DNA of 14,467 nt, taken from Prevotella sp. UBA3294 (lineage in GTDB: Bacteria > Bacteroidota > Bacteroidia > Bacteroidales > Bacteroidaceae). Positions 1 to 7,484 of the stretch are shown piece by piece; the first letter of the stretch is position 1; each line of letters begins with the position of its first letter. Location: assembly GCA_002361535.1 (NCBI GenBank), contig DETG01000067.1, positions 11,719-26,185 on the forward strand. The letters are read 5' to 3'. The position numbers and the translations under genes were made by a program. The notes below the pieces were generated by a model. It searched no databases and was not told where the DNA came from. It saw nothing but the letters and a program-made list of their open reading frames with translations.

Positions 1-1075
1 GGTATTGGTTCCAGATGTTCACCATACGGTCGAGCTTCTCATTACCACTCTTCACGCTGTAGCGGTCGAGCAGGTCATCCCAATAGTTGCACAACTGCTT
101 GAAGGCAGCATCCACCTTCTCTGCGGTATTGAACTCGCTGATCAGCTCCTGTGCCTTCACCTTATTAATGATGGTACGGTCGAGAGCACCCAAAGAGGTA
201 ATCGGTCTCCTTTCCTTTGGGAGGGATTGAGGGTAGGCTTCGTATTTCTCCTCCTGTGGCATCTCCACATAGCCTAATACGAAGATAAGATCCTTCGTCT
301 CACCAGGGTGCAGCTCCACCTCTATATAATGCGAGGCGATGGGGCTCCATCCGTGGGCCACCGAGTTCTTCGGCTTACCTTCCACTACGACATCGGGATT
401 GGCGAACTCGTTGTAGAGACCAATGAACGACTCGCGGTCTGTGTCGAAACCCTGGATGGGTGTATTCACATGATAGAATGCGAAGTGGTTGCGGCGCTCT
501 TTGTATTCCGTCTTATGGTAGATGGTGGAGCCGTCGATCTCCACTTCACCCGTGGAGAAGTTGCGCTGGAAATTCTCCATGTCGGTGGCGGCGTTCCACA
601 GGCACCACTCTGCGAATGAGAAGAGTTTCAGCTTCTTGATTTCAGATGAAGTGTTCTTGAGAGTGACTTTCTGCAACTCGCACCATTTCTTCAGGGGAAC
701 GAAGAAGAGGGCACTGGCTTCAATGCCGTTCTTGCTGCCTGTGATGCGTGTATAGCTCATGCCATGGCGACATTCATAACTGTCGAGCGGTGTCTTACAG
801 GGCTTCCATCCCGGGTTCCAAATGGTGCCGTTGTCGTTGATGTAGAAATAGCGCCCGCCGTTATCCATCGGTACACCGTTATAACGATAACGTGTGATGC
901 GGCGGAACTTGGCATCCTTGAAGAAGGAATAGCCACCGGCGGTGTTAGAGATCAGTGAGAAAAAGTCTTCGTTACCTAAATAGTTGATCCAAGGCCACGG
1001 TGTCTTTGGATCGGTGATGACGTACTCACGGGCGACATCATCAAAGTGTCCATAAATTTTGTCAGTCATATCCAT
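1..1075 (-). CDS. Cellobiose phosphorylase (GH94), N-terminal part, cut by window edge
   Basis: This is the first 358 codons of a gene that runs off the left edge. GH94 enzymes split cellobiose with phosphate to glucose 1-phosphate and glucose in the cytoplasm, and no signal peptide is visible. The reading frame is open throughout. From memory it aligns closely with the N-terminal half of Clostridium thermocellum cellobiose phosphorylase (about 810 residues): [18 protein letters not shown] near residue 18, [53 protein letters not shown], and VNIWNQY at the edge. The catalytic aspartate lies beyond the window. Start codons at 1075 (ATG GAT ATG) and 1069 are both possible. A -7-like box lies 30 bases upstream. 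Residues about 280-299 look like an extra stretch compared with the clostridial enzyme and are encoded by a palindromic repeat-like DNA segment. A cellodextrin phosphorylase is less likely given the close match. Confidence 0.93.
   Translation of the reverse strand, partial: MDMTDKIYGHFDDVAREYVITDPKTPWPWINYLGNEDFFSLISNTAGGYSFFKDAKFRRITRYRYNGVPMDNGGRYFYINDNGTIWNPGWKPCKTPLDSYECRHGMSYTRITGSKNGIEASALFFVPLKKWCELQKVTLKNTSSEIKKLKLFSFAEWCLWNAATDMENFQRNFSTGEVEIDGSTIYHKTEYKERRNHFAFYHVNTPIQGFDTDRESFIGLYNEFANPDVVVEGKPKNSVAHGWSPIASHYIEVELHPGETKDLIFVLGYVEMPQEEKYEAYPQSLPKERRPITSLGALDRTIINKVKAQELISEFNTAEKVDAAFKQLCNYWDDLLDRYSVKSGNEKLDRMVNIWNQY
195..245 (-). repeat. Palindromic GC/purine-rich repeat-like segment inside the GH94 reading frame
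   Basis: On the plus strand an 8-bp stem (208-215 with 219-226, loop TTT, two G-T wobbles) is followed by GGGATTGAGGGTAGGCTT. This resembles, by recollection, the CTCCCCTTTGGGGAGG-TTGGGAGGGG repeat scattered between genes in Bacteroidota genomes. Here it is read in frame as roughly residues 279-299 of the GH94 protein, in a stretch that has no counterpart in the clostridial homologue as I remember it. The exact borders are uncertain. Confidence 0.5.
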
Positions 1076-1104
1076 CTGTGATTAAAAGATTTCCGTTTTG
1101 GTTG

Positions 1105-1112
1105 CAAAGATA
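1105..1112 (-). promoter_or_regulatory. -7 box of the GH94 gene
   Basis: TATCTTTG on the minus strand matches the Bacteroidota -7 consensus TAnnTTTG and lies 29 bases before the proposed ATG at 1075. No TTTG is seen 19-21 bases upstream, so the -33 element is weak or absent. The box suggests the GH94 gene can be transcribed separately from bcp, which lies 89 bp upstream on the same strand. Confidence 0.55.
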
Positions 1113-1164
1113 ATCATTTCATCCATATAAGGGTGGTATTATCTTAACTATTACCAATACTATC

Positions 1165-1617
1165 TCACTTTTTGAGAATCTGCTCGCCGTGGTTCTTGGT
1201 CTTGATCTCCTTCGGCAGGAAGATTTTCTCCACGAACCCTTCCTCATTGATGATAAAGGTGGTACGGAACGTCCCCATATATTTCCTTCCGTACATGCTC
1301 TTCTCGCCCCATACGCCGAACTGCTTCACTAACTGCATGTCGGTGTCGGCAATCAACGGGAAGGGGAGGTTGTTTTTCTGAATGAATTTCTGATGCGATG
1401 CCTCATCCTGAGTGCTCACACCGACAACGGCATAGCCTTGCTTGCGCAGTTCACCATAGTTGTCGCGCAGACTGCATGCCTCGGCGGTACAACCGCTGGT
1501 AGAGTCTTTGGGATAGAAATATAACACCAATTTCTTGCCTGCGAAGTCGCTAAGCTTGATCTCGCGGCCATTCTCGTCTTTTCCCAGAATCTCCGGGGCT
1601 TTGTCTCCAATGTTCAT
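1165..1617 (-). CDS. bcp: Thiol peroxidase of the Bcp/PrxQ peroxiredoxin family
   Basis: A 150-residue cytoplasmic peroxiredoxin that reduces hydrogen peroxide and organic hydroperoxides using thioredoxin. The AhpC/TSA-type thioredoxin fold spans almost the whole protein. The signature PKDSTSGCTAEACSLRD holds the peroxidatic Cys43 and, five residues later, Cys48, the resolving-Cys spacing of the Bcp subfamily. The conserved arginine of the active site is probably Arg118 in GTFRTTF. Length agrees with the family (about 150-156). The ATG at 1615-1617 is the natural start because it gives the usual N-terminus (IGDKAPE) and sits about 33 bases after a full promoter. It is transcribed away from the alpha-2-macroglobulin gene. 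Any link with GH94 downstream is only positional. Confidence 0.96.
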   Translation of the reverse strand: MNIGDKAPEILGKDENGREIKLSDFAGKKLVLYFYPKDSTSGCTAEACSLRDNYGELRKQGYAVVGVSTQDEASHQKFIQKNNLPFPLIADTDMQLVKQFGVWGEKSMYGRKYMGTFRTTFIINEEGFVEKIFLPKEIKTKNHGEQILKK

Positions 1618-1649
1618 AATGCTATAGGTTCTTGGTTATTATCAGTTTG

Positions 1650-1680
1650 CAAAGATACGTAAAGTCGAGCGAAATGCAAA
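1650..1680 (-). promoter_or_regulatory. Promoter of bcp
   Basis: Read on the minus strand, TTTG (1680-1677), a 19-base spacer and TATCTTTG (1657-1650) form a complete Bacteroidota sigma-ABfr promoter (TTTG-N19..21-TAnnTTTG). The inferred transcription start is near 1643, giving a 5' leader of about 25 bases before the ATG at 1617. Confidence 0.8.
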
Positions 1681-1849
1681 AGGAAAACTTGCTTTTCTTT
1701 TCATTTGATTTACCTCGCTCCGCGAACAGCGACCGTTGGCTCCGAGACCGAGTCGCTTCGACGTAGTAAAAGATACGGAAAAACGAAGAATCTTTTCTGT
1801 TCTCTTTGCTAAAGTTTCTTAGTATATACAAATAAATCGTTAAAGAGAC
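1681..1849. other. Divergent intergenic core with GC-rich block and hairpins
   Basis: No gene is supported here. The only open frame (minus, 1831-1622) reads through the bcp promoter and has no recognisable protein content. There is a 9-bp stem with one wobble (1679-1687 with 1693-1701, loop CTTGC). A GC-rich block at about 1713-1765 contains the inverted pair GCGAC (1729-1733) / GTCGC (1752-1756) and the near-palindrome GGCTCCGAGACC. A second CGTATCTTT-like string on the minus strand (about 1769-1778) repeats the bcp -7 region imperfectly. The block could be a dispersed intergenic element; function unknown. Confidence 0.4.
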
Positions 1850-1880
1850 TTTGTGTTGTGCAAGAAAAGACGTATCTTTG
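1850..1880 (+). promoter_or_regulatory. Promoter of the alpha-2-macroglobulin operon
   Basis: TTTG at 1850-1853, a 19-base spacer and TATCTTTG at 1873-1880 match the Bacteroidota promoter consensus exactly. Transcription would begin near 1887, about 24 bases before the ATG at 1911. This rules out the in-frame TTG at 1851 as a start, because it would lie inside the -33 element. Confidence 0.83.
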
Positions 1881-1910
1881 CATTCATCTTATGAACTAAG
1901 ATATACAGTA

Positions 1911-4900
1911 ATGAAAAAAAAATTAGGAATCTTATTAATAGCCATGGTGTTCATGCCGTTTAACCTTTTCGGACAGAGTTACGACAGCTTGTGGAAACAA
2001 GTGGAGTCGGCAGAGAAGGAGGATCTTCCCAAGACCCAGATGGAGGTTCTGGAGAAGATCGTTTCCAAGGCAGAGAAAGAGAAACAGTACGGACAGCTGA
2101 TCAAGGCACAACTGAAGCATACGCAGGCTATGGCCTCGGTCTCTCCCGACTCGGTCAAGCCTTCCGTGGAACGTTTCAAACAGCAGACTCTTGCGGCGGA
2201 GAAAACAGATGCGGCATTGGCAGCGGTGCTGAACTGTATCTTGGGCAGTGTATATCGCTCTAATCCTTCTTTGGCCGATGATGCCAAAGAACTGAGTGAG
2301 CAGTATTATGCCAAGGCATTGAGTGATCCGAAGATGTTATCCGCACACCAGACAGGAGAGTATGACCCGTTGGTGGTGAAAGGCGCCGACAGTGAACTGT
2401 TTAATCATGACCTGCTGCAGTTCCTCGGCTTTGAGGCACAGAAGTATCAGTTGCTGCGCACCTATTATGGGAGTGTGGGGAATCGCCGTGCCGCCCTTTA
2501 TTGTGCGTTGAGGGATGTGAAGCAACGTTATGAGGGTAGGGAAGGCAGCCGGTTCAAGACTTCTAAGTATGCTGCAGCCCTCGACTCCCTGATTCAGCAA
2601 TATGGCGATCTCCCTGAGTGTGGGGAGGTGGCTATTGCCCGTTGTGAGTTCATGGACGATTGTGTAGATGTCTCTGTGGATGACCAGGTGGCTTATATCC
2701 ATGAGGCTTCTGCCCGATGGAGCGGATGGAAACGTATCAATCTTTTACATCATAAGGAAGAACAGTTGTGCTGTCCCCGTTTCTCGTTGTCAGCGGGAAG
2801 TCTGGTGGCTTTGCCCGACCGGTCCATCAAAGTAGCAGTCTCGTCCATTTGCAACATCCCCCGATTGCAGGTCAAGGTGACTCGTCTGAACCATACGGGA
2901 GAGAGTAAGATCAGTGCCCGTGACAAGATAGAGAAACTGAAACCGATAAAGGGTTCGGAGAAGGTGTTCGTGAAGGATTTTACCTTTGAGAAAGAATACT
3001 ATTCCCGTAAGGACTCGATGGAGATCGGACCGCTGTCCATCGGTGTTTACTTAGTGGAAGTGACAGCACCCCAAAACAAGATCGAGGCGCAACGGATGAT
3101 TCTCTACGTGAGCAATCTGATGTATTTGCAGGAAACCCTGCCTGAGAATAAGATACGCTATGTGGCGGTGAATGCCACCACAGGACAGCCCGTGGCAGGT
3201 GCCAAACTGAAACTGTCGTTCTATCAGGGATACAAAAAGGATGACAAGGTGGTGACACTGACTTGCAACCAAAGGGGAGAGGCTGTCTATCAGATGGATA
3301 GGAACAGGGACTATCCCCATAAACTGTGTCTGACTGCCGGGAAGGATTGCTATCTGCCAGATAATCAGTCGAACAGCTATTTCTATTACTATCCGGATCA
3401 TGAGATACGTAACATCTTCCATCTTTATACCGATCGTGAGATCTACCGGCCAGGACAAACTGTTCATGTGTCCTTCTTGGCACATGAGAAAAATGACTTG
3501 GAGACACATGCGCTGACAGACAAGGAATATACGCTGACTCTGCGTGACGCCAACTATAAAGTCGTGGAGGAACGGAAGGTGAGAACGGATGCCTTTGGTA
3601 CGGCTTCGGCTGATTTCAGTCTGCCTGCCTCGGGGTTAACGGGTCGTTTCCGGATTGATGTGGGCACATCCACGAAGACTATCCGGGTGGAGGAATATAA
3701 ACGTCCTACCTTCGAAGTGGAGTTCGATGAGGTGAAGGAAGCCTACAAGGACGGTGACGTGGTCACTGTGACAGGACGTGCCAAGACGTATGCTGGTGTG
3801 CCGGTGCAGGGCGCGAAGGTGAAATACCATGTGCGACGCACACAGGCCTGGTGGTGGCGCTGGAACTTTGACGATGAGGGTGATGAGGATCTGGATGAAG
3901 GAGAAATCGTCACTGACAACCAAGGTGAGTTCAAGGTTCAGGTGCCGATGGAACTGCCTGAATGGGTGGAGCCAGATGACCTGGATCATCATGGCTATTC
4001 CCGTTACCCGCGCTTCTACTCTTTCCAGGTGAATGCCGACGTGACCGATCAGGGTGGGGAGACCCATGCTGCCACAACGAGTCTGCCCTTGGGCAGTAAG
4101 CCTACGGCTTTTGCCTGTGAGATCCAGAAACGTAGCGAGAAAAAGAATCTGAAAGATTTCCGCTTCACCTTGCATAACGCATCAGGACAGGAAGTGGAAG
4201 GGAAGGTGAACTATACCATCGACGGGAAGAATCCTCGTATGGTGAAGGCGAACGAAAAGGTGGAGATCGATGCCACCGTGCTGGCATCAGGCAGACATGT
4301 CATCGAGGCTACCTGCGGAGAGGACACACTGAAAGAGGAATTCATCGTGTTCTCCATAGATGACAAGACACCTTGTGTAGAGACACACGACTGGTTCTAT
4401 CAGACGGCAAAGGAGTTTCCCCGCGACGGGAAGGGAGTCACCGTGCAGGTTGGTGCCACTGACAAGGATACCCATGTGGTCTATTCGATTGTCTCGGGTA
4501 ACCGACTCTTGGAAAGTGGTACGCTGAAAGTATCAAACAATATTGTCTCTCGTACCTTTATATATAAGGAGGAATACGGATCGGGACTGCTGCTTACGTA
4601 TGCCTGGGTGAAGGAAGGACGAACCTATACTCATTCTACCACCATCAAACGACCTTTGCCAGTGAAAGACCTGAAGGTGAGCTGGGTGACTTTCCGCGAC
4701 CAACTGACACCCGGACAACAGGAGGAGTGGACTCTCCATGTAGCTCATACCGACGGTACACCGGCACAGGCACAGCTGATGGCGACGATGTATGACAAGA
4801 GCTTAGACCAGTTAGCGCAGAACAACTGGTATTTCAGTACTGGTATCTCACAATCGCTGCCCCAAACGAATTGGACTTATCCGATGTTCGGCTCGCTCTA

Positions 4901-7484
4901 TGCATCGGGCAGTCAGCGGTTAAAACCGGTCAACGTGCCTTCGCTCCGTTTCTCGAAGTTTACGAGTGATATCGCCACGTTCGCAGAAGGACTCAGCTAT
5001 TATGGCATCCGCTATCGTACTCGTGTCGGTTCTGGAATGCTGTTAAGGGCAAAGGGGGATATGGCCATGCCGATGATGGAGAATGCTGCCGTAGCAACGG
5101 CGGATGCTCTCAATGCGGCAGACGAAAAAGCCATGGAAGAGGTTGTCGTAGTGGGATATGGCACCCAGAAGAAATCTCTTGTAACGGGAATGGTGGACAA
5201 AGGCAATGATGCTACTGAAGGACCTCAGATGGATGAAGGGCAGATCCGTGAGAATCTCAACGAGACAGCATTCTTCTATCCTGCCTTGGTTACTGATGAA
5301 AACGGTGATGTTGGCATTCGTTTCACTCTCCCGGAGAGTGTCACCACGTGGCGATTCCTCGGACTGGCACACGACACACAGATGAATTACGGTCTCATGG
5401 AGGGAATCACTGTAGCGAAGAAAGATGTGATGGTACAGCCCAACATGCCGCGCTTTATCCGTATGGGTGACAAAGCTACGATCACAACCAAGATCTTTAA
5501 CACTGCCGAAAAGGATGTCTGTGGACAAGTGGCTATCCGCCTGATCGATCCCGAGACGGAGCAGACGGTGATGGAAACCGTACAGCCGTTCAGCGTGGCA
5601 AAGGGAGAGACGGGGAATGCGATGTTCGACTTCATGCCTACGGAACAAACTCCTAATATGCTGATCTGTAAGATCATTGCCTATGGCGAGGGCTTCAGTG
5701 ATGGTGAACAGCACTATCTGCCCATCTTGCCTAACAGTGAGATGGTGACGAACACGTTGCCCTTTACCCAACATGAGGCCGGTATCAAAACAGTCGATCT
5801 GACAAAGATGATACCCGCAGATGCGAAGAACGCGACCATGACTGTGGAATATACCAACAACCCGGCTTGGCTGATGGTGCAGACCCTGCCTTTCATCGGG
5901 GATGTGAACGAACATAATGCAATCAGTCTGGCTGCAGCCTACTACTCCAATAAGATCGGTGCCCATCTCATCGGACAAGCCCCGGAAATCAAGAGCGTGT
6001 TCAAACAGTGGCAACAGGAGAAGGGAGAGGAAACATCGCTGATGAGTGCCTTGGAAAAGAACCAAAGCTTGAAGGCTCTGGTGCTGAACGAAACACCGTG
6101 GGTGATGGATGCCCGTGATGAGAGCAGACAGAAGAAGGCACTGGCGAACTTCTTCGATGAGAACACACTGAACTATCGGCTGACTACCGCGTTGGAGCAG
6201 TTGAAGAAGTTACAGTTGTCAGACGGCTCTTTCTCATGGTGGGAAGGTATGCACGGGTCACCGAGCATGACGGCAGAAGTGATGGAGTTCCTGACTCGTC
6301 TGAACCTTCTTGTAGGCACTGATAACGCTACGAAGCAAATCCTGACGAGAGCAAACAGTTACCTGAGCGATATCGTGATCAATGAGGTGGCAGAGATGAA
6401 AAAACGTGAGAAGAAAGGGGAGAAGATCTACATCTGGTACTCCCATGCCTTGCAATGGGTATATATCAATGCAATAGCCGACAGACAATTGAACGCTCAG
6501 GAACAGGATGCCGTGGATTACCTGCTTGGCAAATTAGAGAAGATGAACACCAAACAGTCGATGTATGCCAAGGCAAAGATGGCAGTAGTGCTTGCCAAGA
6601 ACGGGAAAACCAAGACTGCCGAACTCTATATGAAGAGCCTGAAGGAATACATGGTTTATACGGAGGAGATGGGACGTTACTTCGATACGCCGCGGGCTGG
6701 TTATTCCTGGTGTGATTATCGCATCCCCACACAGACTGCGGTGATCGAGGCCTGGAAGCTGCTGCAGCCTGATGATCAGCAGACCATGATGGAACTGCAG
6801 CGATGGCTGCTGTTGCAGAAACGTACACAGAACTGGGATACGCCGATCAACTGCGTGAACGCTGTATATGCATTTCTTAACGGAAATACGGGGTTGTTGG
6901 CACAACAGGAGCCGACAGTGTTGAAGGTTGACGGACAGGTGCTCGACCTTCCGAAGGCAACGGCAGGTATGGGCTATGTGAAGACTACGATGCCGGTGGC
7001 AGCACCGAAGATCCTGACGGCAGAGAAAACCAGTACGGGTACTTCATGGGGTGCCGTCTATACTCAGTTCCTGCAGCCAACTGCTTCTGTGAAAGACCGC
7101 GCATCAGGATTGAAAGTCACTCGACAGCTGTTAACGTTGGAGAATAAACCTGTCGGTAACCTCACCGTTGGTGACCGGGTGAAGGTACGACTGACTGTTG
7201 AGGCAGACCGTGATTATGACTATGTACAGCTGATCGACAAACGGGCGGCTTGTATGGAACCTGTGAACCAGCTGAGCGGTTACCACTGGGGCTATTACTG
7301 TGCTCCCAAAGACTGTGCCACCCATTATTACTTCGATATCCTGTCTAAAGGTAAACATGTGATAGAGACAGAATACTTCATCGACCGTCAAGGCACTTAC
7401 GAAACGGGCACTTGCGTTGTGCAATGTGCCTATAGTCCTGAATACATGGGGAGGACGAAGTCGCAGACTATAGTGATTCAATGA
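1911..7484 (+). CDS. Secreted alpha-2-macroglobulin-like protein with a TonB-box-like insert and no thioester
   Basis: A 1857-residue protein beginning with a Sec signal peptide (MKKKLGILLIAMVFMPFNLFGQ). No lipobox Cys is present, so it is probably periplasmic or soluble. Order seen: helical TPR-like N-terminus (about 21-285); MG-type beta domains (about 290-500); an MG2 domain around DREIYRPGQTV (about 507); EEYKRPTFEVEF (about 594); a Trp-rich and acidic patch (about 640-665); a bait-region-type domain (about 915-970); a TonB-box-like motif EEVVVVGYGTQKK (1076-1088); an ANA-like domain (NETAFFYPALVTDENG, about 1115); a terpenoid-cyclase-like thioester domain (DGSFSWW, 1438-1444); and a C-terminal MG domain with five cysteines. 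Family members trap proteases through a bait region. Here the expected Cys-x-Glu-Gln is missing: PFIGDVNEH (1327-1335) stands at the corresponding place. The next gene overlaps its stop, so the two are co-translated. Its substrate and the role of the TonB-like motif are unknown. Confidence 0.92.
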   Translation: MKKKLGILLIAMVFMPFNLFGQSYDSLWKQVESAEKEDLPKTQMEVLEKIVSKAEKEKQYGQLIKAQLKHTQAMASVSPDSVKPSVERFKQQTLAAEKTDAALAAVLNCILGSVYRSNPSLADDAKELSEQYYAKALSDPKMLSAHQTGEYDPLVVKGADSELFNHDLLQFLGFEAQKYQLLRTYYGSVGNRRAALYCALRDVKQRYEGREGSRFKTSKYAAALDSLIQQYGDLPECGEVAIARCEFMDDCVDVSVDDQVAYIHEASARWSGWKRINLLHHKEEQLCCPRFSLSAGSLVALPDRSIKVAVSSICNIPRLQVKVTRLNHTGESKISARDKIEKLKPIKGSEKVFVKDFTFEKEYYSRKDSMEIGPLSIGVYLVEVTAPQNKIEAQRMILYVSNLMYLQETLPENKIRYVAVNATTGQPVAGAKLKLSFYQGYKKDDKVVTLTCNQRGEAVYQMDRNRDYPHKLCLTAGKDCYLPDNQSNSYFYYYPDHEIRNIFHLYTDREIYRPGQTVHVSFLAHEKNDLETHALTDKEYTLTLRDANYKVVEERKVRTDAFGTASADFSLPASGLTGRFRIDVGTSTKTIRVEEYKRPTFEVEFDEVKEAYKDGDVVTVTGRAKTYAGVPVQGAKVKYHVRRTQAWWWRWNFDDEGDEDLDEGEIVTDNQGEFKVQVPMELPEWVEPDDLDHHGYSRYPRFYSFQVNADVTDQGGETHAATTSLPLGSKPTAFACEIQKRSEKKNLKDFRFTLHNASGQEVEGKVNYTIDGKNPRMVKANEKVEIDATVLASGRHVIEATCGEDTLKEEFIVFSIDDKTPCVETHDWFYQTAKEFPRDGKGVTVQVGATDKDTHVVYSIVSGNRLLESGTLKVSNNIVSRTFIYKEEYGSGLLLTYAWVKEGRTYTHSTTIKRPLPVKDLKVSWVTFRDQLTPGQQEEWTLHVAHTDGTPAQAQLMATMYDKSLDQLAQNNWYFSTGISQSLPQTNWTYPMFGSLYASGSQRLKPVNVPSLRFSKFTSDIATFAEGLSYYGIRYRTRVGSGMLLRAKGDMAMPMMENAAVATADALNAADEKAMEEVVVVGYGTQKKSLVTGMVDKGNDATEGPQMDEGQIRENLNETAFFYPALVTDENGDVGIRFTLPESVTTWRFLGLAHDTQMNYGLMEGITVAKKDVMVQPNMPRFIRMGDKATITTKIFNTAEKDVCGQVAIRLIDPETEQTVMETVQPFSVAKGETGNAMFDFMPTEQTPNMLICKIIAYGEGFSDGEQHYLPILPNSEMVTNTLPFTQHEAGIKTVDLTKMIPADAKNATMTVEYTNNPAWLMVQTLPFIGDVNEHNAISLAAAYYSNKIGAHLIGQAPEIKSVFKQWQQEKGEETSLMSALEKNQSLKALVLNETPWVMDARDESRQKKALANFFDENTLNYRLTTALEQLKKLQLSDGSFSWWEGMHGSPSMTAEVMEFLTRLNLLVGTDNATKQILTRANSYLSDIVINEVAEMKKREKKGEKIYIWYSHALQWVYINAIADRQLNAQEQDAVDYLLGKLEKMNTKQSMYAKAKMAVVLAKNGKTKTAELYMKSLKEYMVYTEEMGRYFDTPRAGYSWCDYRIPTQTAVIEAWKLLQPDDQQTMMELQRWLLLQKRTQNWDTPINCVNAVYAFLNGNTGLLAQQEPTVLKVDGQVLDLPKATAGMGYVKTTMPVAAPKILTAEKTSTGTSWGAVYTQFLQPTASVKDRASGLKVTRQLLTLENKPVGNLTVGDRVKVRLTVEADRDYDYVQLIDKRAACMEPVNQLSGYHWGYYCAPKDCATHYYFDILSKGKHVIETEYFIDRQGTYETGTCVVQCAYSPEYMGRTKSQTIVIQ
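5136..5190 (+). other. SusC/RagA-type TonB-box and plug-start motif inside the alpha-2-macroglobulin
   Basis: Residues 1076-1093 read EEVVVVGYGTQKKSLVTG. In SusC/RagA outer-membrane receptors nearly the same string (consensus about DEVVVVGYGTQKKS.VTG) marks the TonB box and the beginning of the plug domain. No plug or barrel follows; after about 20 residues the ANA-like domain begins. The preceding linker (about 1040-1075) is rich in Ala, Met and acidic residues and looks flexible. Confidence 0.8.

Noticed and set aside
1..958. Plus-strand open frames across the left end
   Set aside because: They lie antisense to the GH94 reading frame, which matches a known enzyme continuously to the window edge.
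1125..1165. Possible terminator after bcp
   Set aside because: Only a four-base GGTA/TACC pairing was found, with no stable stem and no T-run on the minus strand.
1622..1831. Small minus-strand open frame between bcp and the alpha-2-macroglobulin
   Set aside because: It covers the bcp promoter and a hairpin region, has low-complexity basic content and no promoter or homologue that I recognise.
1851..1910. Upstream in-frame TTG extension adding 20 residues to the alpha-2-macroglobulin
   Set aside because: It overlaps the -33 and -7 promoter elements and would place non-signal residues before a clean signal peptide that starts at the ATG at 1911.
5136..5190. Fusion of a full TonB-dependent receptor to the alpha-2-macroglobulin
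   Set aside because: Only the TonB-box and plug-start motif is present; there is no plug or beta-barrel sequence after it.
5043..6065. 340-codon open frame on the minus strand inside the alpha-2-macroglobulin gene
   Set aside because: The composition is rich in His, Ile and Arg with no recognisable domain. The opposite frame is a clear gene, so this is a codon-use shadow.
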